Notes under the pieces: generated by a model
Databases searched by the model: none
What the model was told of the DNA's origin: nothing
Seen by the model: only the letters and a program-made list of their open reading frames with translations
Shown here: positions 32,792 through 44,535 of the stretch, one piece after another
Numbering within the stretch: the stretch's first letter is position 1
Layout of the letters: each line of letters begins with the position of its first letter
Source of the DNA: Xylogone sp. PMI_703
Taxonomy: Eukaryota > Ascomycota > Leotiomycetes
Length of the DNA stretch: 64,000 bases
Reading direction: 5' to 3'
Assembly: GCA_021399445.1 (NCBI GenBank)
Contig: JAJTUQ010000003.1
Coordinates: forward strand, 2,294,001 to 2,358,000
Translations under genes and position numbers: made by a program

Positions 32792-35107
32792 ATGTCCGCC
32801 CCTAATACTGTCATCAAGTCCAACCAGCACTCGTACGCCTACGCCATGTCCACGGCCATCTTCGGACGGCTGCGATACATGCTCGGGGGCGGAGGCGGTG
32901 GTGCTGGTAGCTCGTCGTCTCCAGCGCCCTATGTGTCCTCGCCCGAGCAGGATGCCAAAGACAAGGAGATCCTTGAGAAGGCTGTGGAGGACGCCGTCAC
33001 CACCGGTCTCCGCAACGAGACCTTCACCACCTCCGTCGCCACTCACCTTGCAGAACAGATCCAGCCCGAGCTCAAGAGCACCCTTGAAGCTCTGCAGCCC
33101 GTCGTGGAGTCCGTAGCTCGGCACGACGACCTCATTGAAAAGAGCAATATCAGCATTGGACGCATTCTTTCCAGTCTTGACGGCGTGAACCTCTCCGGCA
33201 TCGAAACATCCATCCAGAATATCCCCAGCTTCGACAAGATTAGTAGTGAATTCGAGGCTGTGGCGGCAAATATATTGGCTGCAAACGCACAAACATCAAA
33301 ACTGGTGGAGGAATCCACTGCACAAACTGCAAGCAAGGTTGCTGAGATCTCCGAGTCCGTGGATGCAAACACCTCTGCTCTGACGGGACGAGTATCGGCA
33401 ATTGAAGAGACCCTGGCACAGATCACTGCTTCTCTGGCTGGTTTGGGTGAGGCTGTCAAGGCAGTGCAATCCCAAGTTGCTTCTCCTGATACTAGCATCC
33501 TGTCTTCGCACACCACGAAACTGGACGAGATCTCGACAGGTCTGCATGCTGTTCACGAGAAAGTCGCCTCGCAAGATACCTCGGTCCTCTCGACTCACAC
33601 AGCCAAGCTCGACGAAATTGCTACTGGTCTCAAATCGGTTCAGGAAACCGTTGCCTCGCCCGACACCTCCATCCTCTCGGCACACACATCCAAGTTGGAC
33701 GAAATCTCCTCTGGTCTCAATGCCGTCCACGACAAGGTTGCCTCCTCCGATACTTCGGTTCTATCTGCCCATACTGCTAAATTAGACGAGATTGCTGCTG
33801 GCCTGAATGCTGTTCACGAATCTGTTAAGTCACCCGATACTTCCTTGCTGTCGGCCCACTCTGCGAAATTGGATGAAATCTCTACCGGTCTCAAGTCCGT
33901 CCAGGAGTCTGTCGCCTCTCCGGATACTTCCCTGTTGGCTGCCCAGTCCGAGAAACTGGACGAAATCTCCAATGGTCTCAAGTCTATCCAGGAATCTGTT
34001 GCCTCCCCAGACACTTCCGTGCTGTCTTCCCACTCTGCTAAGCTTGATGAAATCTCCGCTGGTCTCAAGTCCATCCAGGAGTCGGTCGCTTCTCCAGATA
34101 CCTCTCTTCTGTCTGCCCATACCGCTAAGCTCGATGAGATTTCGACCGGCTTGAATGCTGTTCATGAATCCGTCAAGTCGCCTGACACTGCCAAATTAGA
34201 TGAGATCTCTGCCAGCCTCAAGTCCGTCCAGGAAGCTGTTGCCTCTCCTGACACCTCCCTCCTTTCTGCCCACACTGCTAAGTTGGATGAAATCTCCGCT
34301 AGCATCAAGTCCATCCAAGAGCAGGCCAGTGCTCCAGACACCTCTCTCATCTCTGCCCAGAGCGAGAAGCTGGATGTTATTGCAGCCGATTTGGTGGCCA
34401 TCAAGGGCAACAGTGAGACTGAGACGTCTCTAAAGGCTATCTCCTCTGACTTGACCGCTGTGAGTGCTGATATCAAGGGTGTCATCCATGCCATTGAGTC
34501 TCAAGACGCTGTCTTGGGCGAGCTCAAGGGTGCAAATGGCAACGCTGAGGTCCTCGAGGCTGTTAAGGCATCAGAGACTTCGATTACATCTGCCATCAAG
34601 GAGACCACTGCTGCAGTTTCTGAGCTTTCCGAACTTAAGGAGGTGAAGACTATTGTGCAATCGGCTGCTTCCGCTAGTGAAGCTCAATCCAGCTCTGTTA
34701 TTGCAGAGATCAAGGAAGTGAAGTCCCTGGTTGAAAGCCATGCATCGTCAACTGCAACTGCTGAATCTATCAAATCCCTTGAGGCAGAAATCACCAAGAC
34801 TGAGAGCACAATTACCACTGCTGTCACTACCCTTGGCACTGAGTTGAAGACGGAGATCGCCACGCAAACCTCCACCATCACCGGTGCCTTCCCAAGTGTT
34901 GACCTCGCCCCTATCACCACAGTGCTAGAAAAGAACACTGCATCGCTGACTACCATCGAGGGTGGCGTCCAGAGCTCGGTCGAGGAGATCAAGGGCTTGA
35001 CCAGCGAGCTGAAGGAGCTCAAGCAGAGCTCTGCTAATGTCAACGGTGAGAGCAAGAAGGGAGATACCAATGGTGTTCCAGCCGGTGAGGTCGAAGCATC
35101 CGCTTAA
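32792..35107 (+). CDS. Coiled-coil protein with eleven 29-residue tandem repeats
   Basis: Single exon, 771 residues. A Gly/Ser-rich amino terminus (MLGGGGGGAGSSSS) precedes a helical region, then residues 229-540 form eleven tandem repeats of the pattern VASPDTSLLSAHTAKLDEIS plus GLKSVQES. Ten units have 29 residues and one (the ninth) 22, lacking SLLSAHT. The carboxy-terminal 230 residues stay Ala/Glu/Ser/Lys-rich and helical. No signal peptide, membrane segment or catalytic motif is visible. Codon choice is strongly C-ending in the amino-terminal part, and the leader is CT-rich, suggesting high expression. The long amphipathic repeat array suggests a rod-like scaffold. I do not recognise the family and give no function. 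Confidence 0.88.
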   Translation: MSAPNTVIKSNQHSYAYAMSTAIFGRLRYMLGGGGGGAGSSSSPAPYVSSPEQDAKDKEILEKAVEDAVTTGLRNETFTTSVATHLAEQIQPELKSTLEALQPVVESVARHDDLIEKSNISIGRILSSLDGVNLSGIETSIQNIPSFDKISSEFEAVAANILAANAQTSKLVEESTAQTASKVAEISESVDANTSALTGRVSAIEETLAQITASLAGLGEAVKAVQSQVASPDTSILSSHTTKLDEISTGLHAVHEKVASQDTSVLSTHTAKLDEIATGLKSVQETVASPDTSILSAHTSKLDEISSGLNAVHDKVASSDTSVLSAHTAKLDEIAAGLNAVHESVKSPDTSLLSAHSAKLDEISTGLKSVQESVASPDTSLLAAQSEKLDEISNGLKSIQESVASPDTSVLSSHSAKLDEISAGLKSIQESVASPDTSLLSAHTAKLDEISTGLNAVHESVKSPDTAKLDEISASLKSVQEAVASPDTSLLSAHTAKLDEISASIKSIQEQASAPDTSLISAQSEKLDVIAADLVAIKGNSETETSLKAISSDLTAVSADIKGVIHAIESQDAVLGELKGANGNAEVLEAVKASETSITSAIKETTAAVSELSELKEVKTIVQSAASASEAQSSSVIAEIKEVKSLVESHASSTATAESIKSLEAEITKTESTITTAVTTLGTELKTEIATQTSTITGAFPSVDLAPITTVLEKNTASLTTIEGGVQSSVEEIKGLTSELKELKQSSANVNGESKKGDTNGVPAGEVEASA
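33476..34411 (+). repeat. Tandem 87 bp coding repeat, 11 units
   Basis: Ten 87 bp units and one of 66 bp, in frame, inside the coiled-coil gene. Key residues are PDTS, KLDEI, GL and V(Q/H)E. Unit nine has lost exactly 21 bp. Confidence 0.9.
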
Positions 35108-35803
35108 TGGAGTCCACCCTAATACGGATGCATCCAAACATAACAAAAGTATTCTTTCATGCCTGGAAAAAGGGGGATAGTACTTCTGCATTGCTTGGTA
35201 TGCATAGCTTGCATGAATGCCTAATATGAACTCCGCTCTTTTTTTTTAAAAAACTTTTTCTATCATATGGTTCCGGTTTTCTGTCGCTTGATATCATTGG
35301 GGTTTGGGCCTTCCAGCAGGGTTTTTTCCTTTCCGCGAGGCTCATCCCTTTTTCTGCTAGAGGGCAAAGACATGGGTTTGGGAATCAGGAGGAGGAGGGG
35401 CATCTGTGCTACGATTATGATACGCAACATTGCTGTGTGGCTCCATGGCTTTTATGGCTCTTTTTTATTTATACCCTTCGATTCAACATAGATGACGTTG
35501 GCGATGCCTTTTCCCGCCTTTTGTATGTAATGTTCTTGTATGGCTACCTAGATGAGTCGCGCGTCATCCAATCGAAACGAGTTTATGCAGTTCTATATTT
35601 CCCCTTCCTCCAAATTGTGATTAGAACATCTTCACACTCTATTTCCGTACCGTGATGTCTTAATTGTTTTGCTATTACTAGCTATTACTAGTGTACATGA
35701 CCCCATGATGTACATTTCAGATGGAAAACAGAAAAGGCCAAGTCTAATTATTTCCCTTTCCACATTCTGCCTCTTTCCCTCTTTATTCCCCTCTCTTACT
35801 CTT
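35108..35803. other. Intergenic, convergent 3' flanks
   Basis: T-rich 3' region of the coiled-coil gene (a run of T then A near 35239-35252) and the 3' flank of the UBX gene. No gene is seen. Confidence 0.5.
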
Positions 35804-37445
35804 TCATTCATCTCCCTTTTCATCCTCCTCGTCCTCATCTTCATCTTCATCCACAATAGACTCGACAATCAAATTTCCCGTCTTTCCTACTCGTTCCAGG
35901 ATCGTTCCTCCACTGGCGACGTCATAAACCACTCTAGGAAGCGTCGACACAAGCTGGAACTCAAACGAGTGCTCATATCCCTCTGGCTTAGTCACATCAC
36001 TGCTCTCAGCTTCTGTTTCGCCGCCAGTGACGATGTCGTAGCACTCCACGAAAGCATAGAGTTCCTCAATATCGGCCCCGCCATCGAATCGCCTCATGAT
36101 CCTCGCTGCCTCTGGCATCTTCAGCGCTATTCTCACAACATTAGATGCGCTGGGACTAGGTTCAGAAGCTATTTTGCTTGCGCGCCATCGTCTCCATTGG
36201 GCTCGTTTCGCGGCAAGAATGGCCGCTGCCTCTTCTGCCTCCTTTCTCTTCTTCTCTTCTTCGGCTGCTTTGGCTTCTGCTTCTCGTCTTAAGCGTGCTC
36301 GTTCTCGATCTTGTGCTAGCGACCGCTCGTACGCTGAATCCTGCTCTTGCCGAATGTTCCTCTCCGCCTGTTGTGCCGAACGCTCTGCTCTGACCGTTAC
36401 TAACTGCGCCTCGTGTGTCGATATGGCCGCCTGCAGTTTCGCTACGTACGTCCCTACTGGTACGGGGCCCGTTAATCTTGCAACGACAGACATCGACGTC
36501 GATCCCTGAGACGGTGTGTGCGTGATCAGCGCACTGAATGGAAATTTTGTACATCTCAGCGCTGTAGAGACTTGATATGCCTCGGAGTCGCGGACGTCGC
36601 CTGCCCAGATTATCAAATTTGTTTTGTTCTGTGGCGTGTCGAGGAATGTGGCAAGCTGATCGGAAAGAAGTACGGAGCGGATGAATGGCGCGGTGTCATC
36701 ATGCTCGGGAGAGAGGAGAAGGACGAGGAGAAATTTTAGCTCTCGTTTTGCGAGGTCCAAGGCCGAGGCATAGGATCCTTCGTAGAGAGGTAAGGTTGAC
36801 ATGGCCGGGCCATATTCTTCCTCCAGCTCACGCTTGAGGCGTGCAGCACTATCGCGGGGTTTGAGAGGTCGGCGAGAGGTTATGCTTGATCTTCCCGTTG
36901 TTGCCGGCCCAAGAAGTCGTGGGAGGAAGGGAAAGAGGTATGTAAAGAGGGAGAAGGAGCCCGAAAATATTTTGTAGAGTAGGGAGAATGGAGTGAATAG
37001 TAGGGCAAGAAGGAAGGGTGGTCGGGGGGCAACCTGTTGGTCTTCTGGCTGAGGGACGACTCGCGGAGCCGGGTCTAATCGTTGTCTCGTGCCATTTGGT
37101 GAGCTATGAGACCCATGAAGGAGACTCTCGTGGAGATTTTCTGTTCTCGATGGTCGCGGAATGGATGCTTGGGATGAGAGCGCCTCAGCCACCGGATCAG
37201 GACCCTCTCCATCGAAGAACTTAGCAATTGCAATCTGGCAATAGAAGAGGTAAGTTAGCCAACATTTCCTTAGTGGAAAGCTAAACCCAACGGTATCTGG
37301 TTCTACGTACTTGAACATTCCACTGTGACCGCTGTAGTAGAGGAATAGCAGCTGCTACATCTTGGTTGGTGACTGCTGTGTATTGTTGGAGAGCCTCTTG
37401 CTGCGTTGGTGTAAGCTGGCCAATGTCCACTTGAGGATTGGCCAT
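35804..37445 (-). CDS. UBX2: UBA-UAS-UBX protein, Ubx2/FAF2 (UBXD8) ortholog
   Basis: Two exons (37311-37445, 35804-37234) with a 76 nt intron give 521 residues. Domains in order: a UBA at about 8-53 (PTQQEALQQYTAVTNQDVAA, split by the intron), a hydrophobic hairpin at 116-153 (PPFLLALLFTPFSLLYKIFS), a thioredoxin-like UAS at about 190-290, a charged coiled coil at about 325-395, and a UBX domain (NVVRIALKMPEAARIMRRFD to LPRVVYD). The p97-contact loop reads LPR instead of the usual FPR. The order matches yeast Ubx2 and human FAF2, which recruit Cdc48/p97 to the ER membrane and lipid droplets for ERAD. The tail is highly acidic (DEDEDEDEEDE). It is divergent from PAN3. Confidence 0.9.
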
Positions 37446-38155
37446 TTTTAAGATGCCGATGGAGCCTCACAATCCTACCCTATGGTATCATCCTACAAAA
37501 GTATGGATGATTATAAAATATAGACCGTAGTGGTTTTCCGGTGCAGCGTTGAAACTTCGATAGGTCGAGAAATTTCCAGTAACTCTTTGATCCTTTGACG
37601 TTGCTCTACTATTGTTACATGTTATCGTGCGAGCACGGGTGAGATCCGGATCTGCCGGCTCTCACCGCCCGCAAGGCTGTCCCACCCAACGCCCATATCG
37701 TCAAATGCCTTGATCGATTCGTCCGCCGCCTTCGTCGATGGACTACATATCCCCAATTCCACGACACAAGGGCAATTTCAGTCCCTAGTTCGTGGGGGCG
37801 TATATATATTTTTAGCATATCCATATAGTGGCAAGTTATTACTTATCTGCCCGCTAATACCAGATATTCTGGTTCACTACGTCCTTCCCGCTTCAACCCT
37901 CGATGCGACCGCCCCGGACGTGCCTGCCCCAATTCCAAAGACATGTCTTTCCGGATCAAAGTAAGTACTCAAAATATATTATGATATATTCTTTAGACGA
38001 ACGCAACCGCTCTGCTCAATCGCGTGGAGAGGTGTTACAAGTGTCTCAAATTACTGCATTCCATCCCACTGCGTCATCCCGCTCTGACATGCGTCACAGG
38101 CGCCATAACGAGTTTCCGGGGAGTCGAAGATAGTTGAAGGACGGATTATACAGTT
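37446..38155. other. Bidirectional promoter between UBX2-like gene and PAN3
   Basis: 710 bp between two divergent starts. No gene is seen. Confidence 0.5.
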
Positions 38156-41100
38156 ATGGCAACCGCAAGGCTGAGTCCGGACCAGGTTCGGAAGCCTGTA
38201 GGGTCTCCCAGACCCAAGGCACGAGGTTGGTGTAGCCCCAGTCTATCTCGTTCATTATTCGGAATCCGTGCTCACGAAGTGCTGCGTAGAGAACGCCAAG
38301 GACACACTTTGCCGCAATGTATTGATATATGGACATTGTCGATACGAGGATCAGGGTTGCGCGTTTAATCATGATCCCAATAGACTGTTATCTGGACAAT
38401 CAGATAGGTAGGCGTTATTTTCGTACTTTCCGCATCTTGGATTTTGGATCCCACATGTTTGTGACGGGGGATCCTCAGCCGCCTATAAAGTTTTGCTTGA
38501 TAGAGTATTTGCTCTATATGGCACTTAGGATGATCGTCATTCTGGATAATAGGCTATTACGCTGTCCAGTGAAGCTGCAACAAAGTCGTCACGTCGAATT
38601 CAGCCACGGCATTTGGACAAGGGCATAGACCTCTAGCTACTTCTGACCTTCCGGTGATGATAATGAATCTCATCAACGGGGCAGGAACGCGTTCTCCTGT
38701 GTCTCAAACCCACATTTCCAGGACCGCCCATTCAATTCAGCAGGATTGCATCCCGAATTTAAACCAGCCAGGTGGCTGAATTGTTGGACTACATATTGGC
38801 GGATTCCAGATTACGGTACACTTTGTCGTTGGTCGGTGTCTGCCAGATGCCGCCTGAACACATTGTTCGGGTCACATATGGGCTCTACTTCTGAGTCTCC
38901 ATGTAGACATTTACGCGGTGGGCTCTGTGCAACAATATGGACAATCTCGCCGCATCCCCCGTGATATTTCAGCACAATCTTCACGGAAATTCATAGCATC
39001 ATTGAAAAGACCCTCACATTGAACATATAGAACACGTTCAAAGCCACCAGATATGGATATCAATAAGCTTTAGAGCATCGAGCATCTTATTCGCTGTTAT
39101 CCAATTTGATTTATTTGTATTTCTCTTTATTACCACCAGAATCAATTTACTAACAAATATTGCGACCAGCTCTAAGAAACTTAACGTCGAGTCTCCTTCT
39201 TTTACTCCGGCTGGTCTACCAGGTAAAACCGGTGTAATATCTTCACAGGCCGCTGCTGCTGCTCCGTTTACACCTCGCAGCTTAGTCAGTGGTAAATTCA
39301 ACCCATCCACAAGATCGAATACATTTCTCACAAGATTTCTAGGCACGAGTACACCAAACACGCAAGATTCAGAGTCTTCAATCTTTAACCCGGCTCAGAT
39401 CCGAGAGTTCACTCCCCACGCTTACGATCTCTCACAAAATGTATGTGATCCTTTGTTTTCTTCTTAATCCTTTATTTTTGTGAAGTCCATTTGTGTCAGA
39501 GCGATAGAGTCTATCTCGCTAACAATATCAACAGACCGTCACAAATGGTGCTACTGATCTTCAACATGGATATGATCCCTTCACTATGTCTACTGTGACA
39601 CCAGCTCTCCCTTCAGCACAATACAATCCTTATCTAGAAGATAATAGCAATATCAGCAGTTCTGCGGCGTATTACGCTAGTCAGAATGCATATACGGCTC
39701 CAATCCAACCTGTCGGTCTCCTTTTATTAAGACTGTGTGTAATAATTGCTGACTGTTCAGCTTCAATATCATCTCTATGCACCTCTCGGGCCCCATCGTG
39801 AAGACCTGCTCGCATATCAGCGAATGGCTCATGATTTCTTCATGTCGGAGAAACTGAGGGAAGATCTTCAGAGAAAGTCAGAAGCAACGCTTCAGGTCAT
39901 GCCTAGTATGTATTATCTTAATCCTAGTATTCTTACCGCCACTAACAATGCCAGATTCTCAGCTGCCAACGCTAGATAACTATCATACCCTTGTCGCTCT
40001 CGACACAAACCATCATAAAAATGCAGCTGTGTTCGGCTACCAGAGTTGGGTCTATAAGGCTACTTCCAGCAAGAATGGCAAATTTTATTGCCTTAGAAGA
40101 CTTGAAGGTTCTCCATGTCCTAGCTATTTAATATTTCGAACAGTGTCTAATATATGAATAGGATATCGCCTTACAAATGAAAATGCCATACGATCAGTTA
40201 AAGAATGGAGACGCGTCGACAGTGGAGGGGTCGTCACTGTCCATGATGCATTCACAACTCGTGCATTCGGCGACAGCTCACTAATCTTTGTCACTGACTA
40301 TCACCCTTTGTCTAAGACGTTGGTTGAAAGTCACTTTACCAATACAAATAGGTACGGAAATCGTGGATCCACCGCAGTCCCAGAACAAGTCCTCTGGGGC
40401 TATGTAGTCCAAATTGCTTCTGCAATTAAAATTGTACATGGAGCAGGTCTGGCAGTAAGATGTATGGATGCAAGCAAAATTCTATTGACTGATAAGAACC
40501 GAATCCGTCTGAATGGATGCTCTGTATTGGATGTTGTTCAGTTTGAGGCACAACGACCACTCCAAGAATTGCAACAAGAGGATTTTAAGTTATTCGGAAA
40601 ACTTATGCTTTCCATCGCAACAAATACATTGTCATCAAATGTCACGGTCAAAGCACAGCTTGATCAGTTAAATAGAGCCTACTCGCAGGAGTTTCGAGAC
40701 ACTGTCATCTGGCTCATTACGCCAGCACAAACAGGTGTTCTCAAAAATATTAGTGAGTTTTTGGCCGGTATATCCGATCACGTCGCGACCTCTCTTGATA
40801 GTGCATTACACAGTCAAGATACGCTCACCTCAGAACTCTCAAGAGAACTAGAAAATGGGAGGATAGCCCGCCTTATGATGAAACTCGGAACTATCAACGA
40901 ACGCCAGGAATATGATGGAGATAGAGCATGGTCCGAAAATGGAGAACGATATATGCTAAAACTTTTCCGGGACTACGTTTTCCACCAAGTAGATGCAGAA
41001 GGAAGACCAGTGGTGGACTTAGGACACATGATTAGATGTCTTAATAAACTTGACGCGGGTATCGATGAGAAGGTTTTGCTCACAAGCAGAGATGAACAGA

Positions 41101-41192
41101 CTACCTTCGTAGTCACGTATAAAGAATTAAAGAAACAGGTCGCAGCAGCGTTTGGAGATTTAACCAAAGGTGGAAAAGCAAGAGCTTTTTAG
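38156..41192 (+). CDS. PAN3: PAN2-PAN3 deadenylase regulatory subunit PAN3
   Basis: Seven exons (38156-38225, 38290-38407, 39170-39440, 39535-39711, 39761-39905, 39955-40107, 40162-41192) encode 654 residues. The amino terminus MATARLSPDQVRKPVGSPRP is followed across the first intron by a CCCH zinc finger, Cys31-x8-Cys40-x6-Cys47-x3-His51 (LCRNVLIYGHCRYEDQGCAF). Then come a disordered region with SPSFTPAG and AAPFTPRSL, a pseudokinase domain (YHTLVALDTNHHK to DFKLFGKLML) and the carboxy-terminal coiled coil and knob (GTINERQEYDGDRAWSENGE). PAN3 binds poly(A)-binding protein and activates the nuclease PAN2 in cytoplasmic mRNA poly(A) shortening. Intron 2 is 762 nt, far longer than any other intron here, and separates the zinc-finger exons from the rest. 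Confidence 0.94.
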
Positions 41193-41741
41193 GATAAACT
41201 TCCCAACTACCGGTCCCCACCAAATATTTGAAAATTTTTGAAGTGGCTCGCGATGTGGATGATGATATTGAGGGTCCGAATGTTGTAGCAGGGATATTAA
41301 ATATGGAGATGCCATCAAGCTCAAGCTTGCCTTGTTTGGAGAATTTGTTAATCAAATTACTGATGTCAAAGTTGATCAAATATGAAGATATTGATTCTAT
41401 ACCTTCTAGAGGACAGCTTTATGAAAGAAGAAATACAAAAACAAAGCACGTTAAATTTTATTTGCTCTGCGTTAAATGATTTGGCTGTAGTGAGGTCAGA
41501 TTAGGGCAAAACAACATCCTCCAAACTGTTATCATATAAGATAATAGCACGAATAGAAAAGGGAAATCCTATGGCAAGCCCAGGTATCTTAGCAAAGTTA
41601 ATCTTGTGGTGACTTCACTACAAAGTGGATTATTCTATGTACAAACACTGTCCAGTAGATATGTATCTCTACCATTTTTCTTTATCCGGTTACTAATCAC
41701 CTGGAACAGTTTTAGTCTTCATGCTAACTCTACCATAGCAA
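41193..41741. other. Intergenic, convergent 3' flanks
   Basis: AT-rich spacer between convergent PAN3 and the Zn-cluster protein. Open frames here carry no recognised domain. Confidence 0.45.
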
Positions 41742-43368
41742 TCATTTCTGTCCTGTTGATGCTGCAGAGGCAATCCTGCTTAATATAGTGTTCTCGTCAG
41801 CCATATCTTCCGGTCCACCACCCATTCCCACCGGCCTATTACTCATAAGTGGCAATGACTTGTTTCCATTTCCATTTGCGGTAGTATCATTGCTAGATGG
41901 GCTATGTTCTTTACCTCCAGTCCCTACCAACCCACCGGCATCAGTTTCTGCCTTGACTGGAGAGCCGTCGTATCTATAAAGTTCTTCATGCCTTGCATCC
42001 TTCCAGGAGCATCGGGCATGCTTTTTTGTACATGGCGCGCACGCGGAAAGATGCTTTGTACAGTCGTATTTCAGTCTTCGACATCGATCACATGGTGGAT
42101 ATATCACATCACCACGGTTTAATTTTTCAATTTTGGTTGACATAAACGAACGGTAGGGATCATCTTCACAGTTGTTGGTTAATGGATAGGAGGACTGTCG
42201 CGCAGTATTGGGAATTGTTGTGGGTGGTGTAGCGGTAGATGGAGGCTGTGGAGGAATAAACGCTGGGAATGCGGTAGGTGATTGCGAATGAACCAGACGA
42301 GAGTATTTAGGTTGGGAGCTTTCATGCGGTGAATGATTTGAAGGGGAAGTGAATTGATGAAGCAGGTCTTGTTGGATCTTAGCCACTTCTGGTGCTGCAG
42401 AATAGGAAGTACGGATCGTTTGATGGTGGGGGAAAATATTCGTCTGAGTCGGACTCTCTACTTCCTGTGCTTTTCCGGCTTGGAGTGCAGCTTTATGGCC
42501 TTTCAAGTGATAGTTTAGCTGCCGTGCTTTGCTTGCAACCGCATCAGCTTTCTTTATGAGCATTGCCAGTCGAGCTTCCAAAATGTTCATGGTGGCCAGC
42601 TCGGCAGCCTCATCCTCAGGAACTGGCCTGGGAGGAATCATTCTTTCAGGACCTCCTGACATGATTAATCGGTAGTCATCCTCACATATCTCAACATGGG
42701 TGCTATTGATCCAAAATTGACATATCTTTTCCCCGTCAGGGTTCTCACTCAGGTTGAATTCACCAGGATGGGAGCGAGCGAACACGACAATGTCATACCA
42801 AGAAACCGGAGCAGGCTGGGAGCCATATGAATTGATTAGCTTAATTGGGCCATCAAACATCTTCTCGATAGACTTCAACAACATTGGCCCGACTAGTCTA
42901 GCTCCAAGGTTAGATGCTAGACTCTCGTGGCGTTGAAGGACACCTGAGTTTGTTAGAGCTCTAGTCATGAATATTCATATGGCCATAAAATTATAGAAGA
43001 GCGGGCAAATCAGATAGCAAAACCAATGTTTGAAACGTTGAAACTTAAAAGAGCCAACTAGGATAGAGCAAGGAAAGATGGTAGAACCATGTAGACCTAC
43101 CCTCATAGTCATCAATCAGCGATAGAACATCCCCAAAGGTTTCAGAATCTCCATCAATTAGCCGGAGCTTATCAGGTCTAGCTCTACTCATAAAATTTAT
43201 TTGCACAGTTCCATTTCCTGTGGTATAAAGTTAGTAGTGCAGACATAAATTGTTTTTCGCTTTCAGTCTGGAACATCAAATACCTGATTGCGAAGGCGGA
43301 GGGGGTTGCGGAACCGGGTGGACTTGAGGTGGAGAGTCGGAAGGACTGCGTTTGCGTTTATTCATCAT
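41742..43368 (-). CDS. Fungal protein with a carboxy-terminal Zn2Cys6 cluster
   Basis: Three exons on the minus strand (43284-43368, 43101-43217, 41742-42943), introns 66 and 157 nt, give 467 residues. The joints read PPPPSQSG-NGTVQINF and LIDDYEG-VLQRHESLASNL. The amino terminus is MMNKRKRSPSDSPPQ, nuclear-signal-like. A conserved-looking globular part (residues about 45-165) has VSWYDIVVFARSHPGEFNL and ICQFWINSTHVEI. A Ser/Pro/Thr/Gln-rich linker follows, then a Zn2Cys6 motif at residues 352-379: Cys-x2-Cys-x6-Cys-x6-Cys-x2-Cys-x6-Cys (PPCDRCRRLKYDC). The cluster at the far end rather than the start is unusual for this class, but such fungal proteins exist. Nuclear regulation is likely; targets are unknown. 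Confidence 0.85.
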
Positions 43369-44001
43369 TTTCCTTCAAAATATGCCTGGAAATATACGGG
43401 AATACAGTACAATATCACTGGTGAAAAGATTGGGCAATGCTAAAGAAGTGAGATGACAAGTGTTGGAGGAGGTTGAGAAAGATGGCGGCGGACAGCGCGG
43501 AAGAGCGGGTTTGCCTCGTGTGCTTGCTCCGCGCTGCTTTGGGTGGACGGCTCCGCTAGTTAGCTCCGGTTGTAGACATCCGATGGCATCTCTGTTCCGC
43601 GCGGAGAAGCAGAGATCATTCCTCCACCTCCCGCATCTTACGCATGACTCGCGCCGTAAATGTTGTTTGCGGACTCTTAATAAGCCAGCCACGCATTTGG
43701 AGTTCCCCAGGTTTATTGCTGCAGGTGGAATATATTTGTGCGGTAGTCTACTATCCACCTGGAGGAGTAGGAGCGGAGCGGGCTCTGACTGAGGCCACGA
43801 TGAGTCCCGGCGAGGCTCGCCAGGTACAAAAAGCTATATCACGTGACAATGCGGTCGCGGATAATCTTCGGCCACAATGTTCCATCCACTAAGTGGGAAG
43901 CTGGCGGGAGCTTTTGTGCGCAGACACGAAATTGCAAAGACTCCTAACGCAGTTCTCCAGCAACTCAATTCTTTCTTCTCCTCTACAAGCGCATTCCCAA
44001 G
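43369..44001. other. Bidirectional promoter, Zn-cluster gene and LSM7
   Basis: 632 bp between divergent starts, including a short upstream ATG at 43877 that is out of frame with LSM7. No other gene is seen. Confidence 0.5.
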
Positions 44002-44535
44002 ATGTCCGAACGAGGCCATCGAGGCGGCCGCGGTGGCGGTCGAGGTGGTGAGCATCGAGGAGGGCGAGGTGGTGGTGGCAGAGGAGGCGGGGATCGCTCA
44101 GGTCATGGAGGAGCACATCAGGGCGGCCAGGAGAAGCCCAAGAAGGAGAATATTTTAGATCTGGGCAAATACATGGACAAGAAGATCACAGTCAAGTTCA
44201 ATGGTGGAAGGGAGGGTATGTCCGGAAGATCGGCACTTGGACTACTGGTACAGCACTGACTCGATGCATAGTTACGGGCACGTTAAAGGGCTACGACGCG
44301 TTGATGAATCTGGTGCTGGATGAGGTTCAAGAGGTACTTCGAGGTAAAACCAATAGCAACCGCCTTTGCCATTTCATGTGGACAAGTGCTAACGTGTGCT
44401 TCTCCAGATGACGAAGGAAACGAGTCCTCGCGATCCTTGGGTTTAGTAGTGGCGAGAGGCACATTGCTAGTTCTGGTCAGCCCGGTCGACGGCAGCGAAG
44501 AGATAGCCAATCCTTTCGTACAACAGGAGGAATGA
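44002..44535 (+). CDS. LSM7: U6 snRNA-associated Sm-like protein LSm7
   Basis: Three exons (44002-44215, 44272-44343, 44408-44535), introns 56 and 64 nt, encode 137 residues. The first 45 residues are a Gly/Arg/His-rich RGG-type extension (RGGRGGGRGGEHRGGRGGGG). The Sm fold follows: ILDLGKYMDKKITVKFNGGR, then EVTGTLKGYDALMNLVLDEV (Sm1 with the Asp and Asn RNA-contact loop), and Sm2 LGLVVARGTLLVLVSPVDG. LSm7 works in the heteroheptameric LSm1-7 ring for mRNA decapping in the cytoplasm and in LSm2-8 for U6 snRNA in the nucleus. The RGG extension could add RNA contacts or be arginine-methylated. Confidence 0.95.

Noticed and set aside
33043..34494. Antisense frames across the coiled-coil repeats
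   Set aside because: They follow the 87 bp periodicity of the sense gene and are shadows of it.
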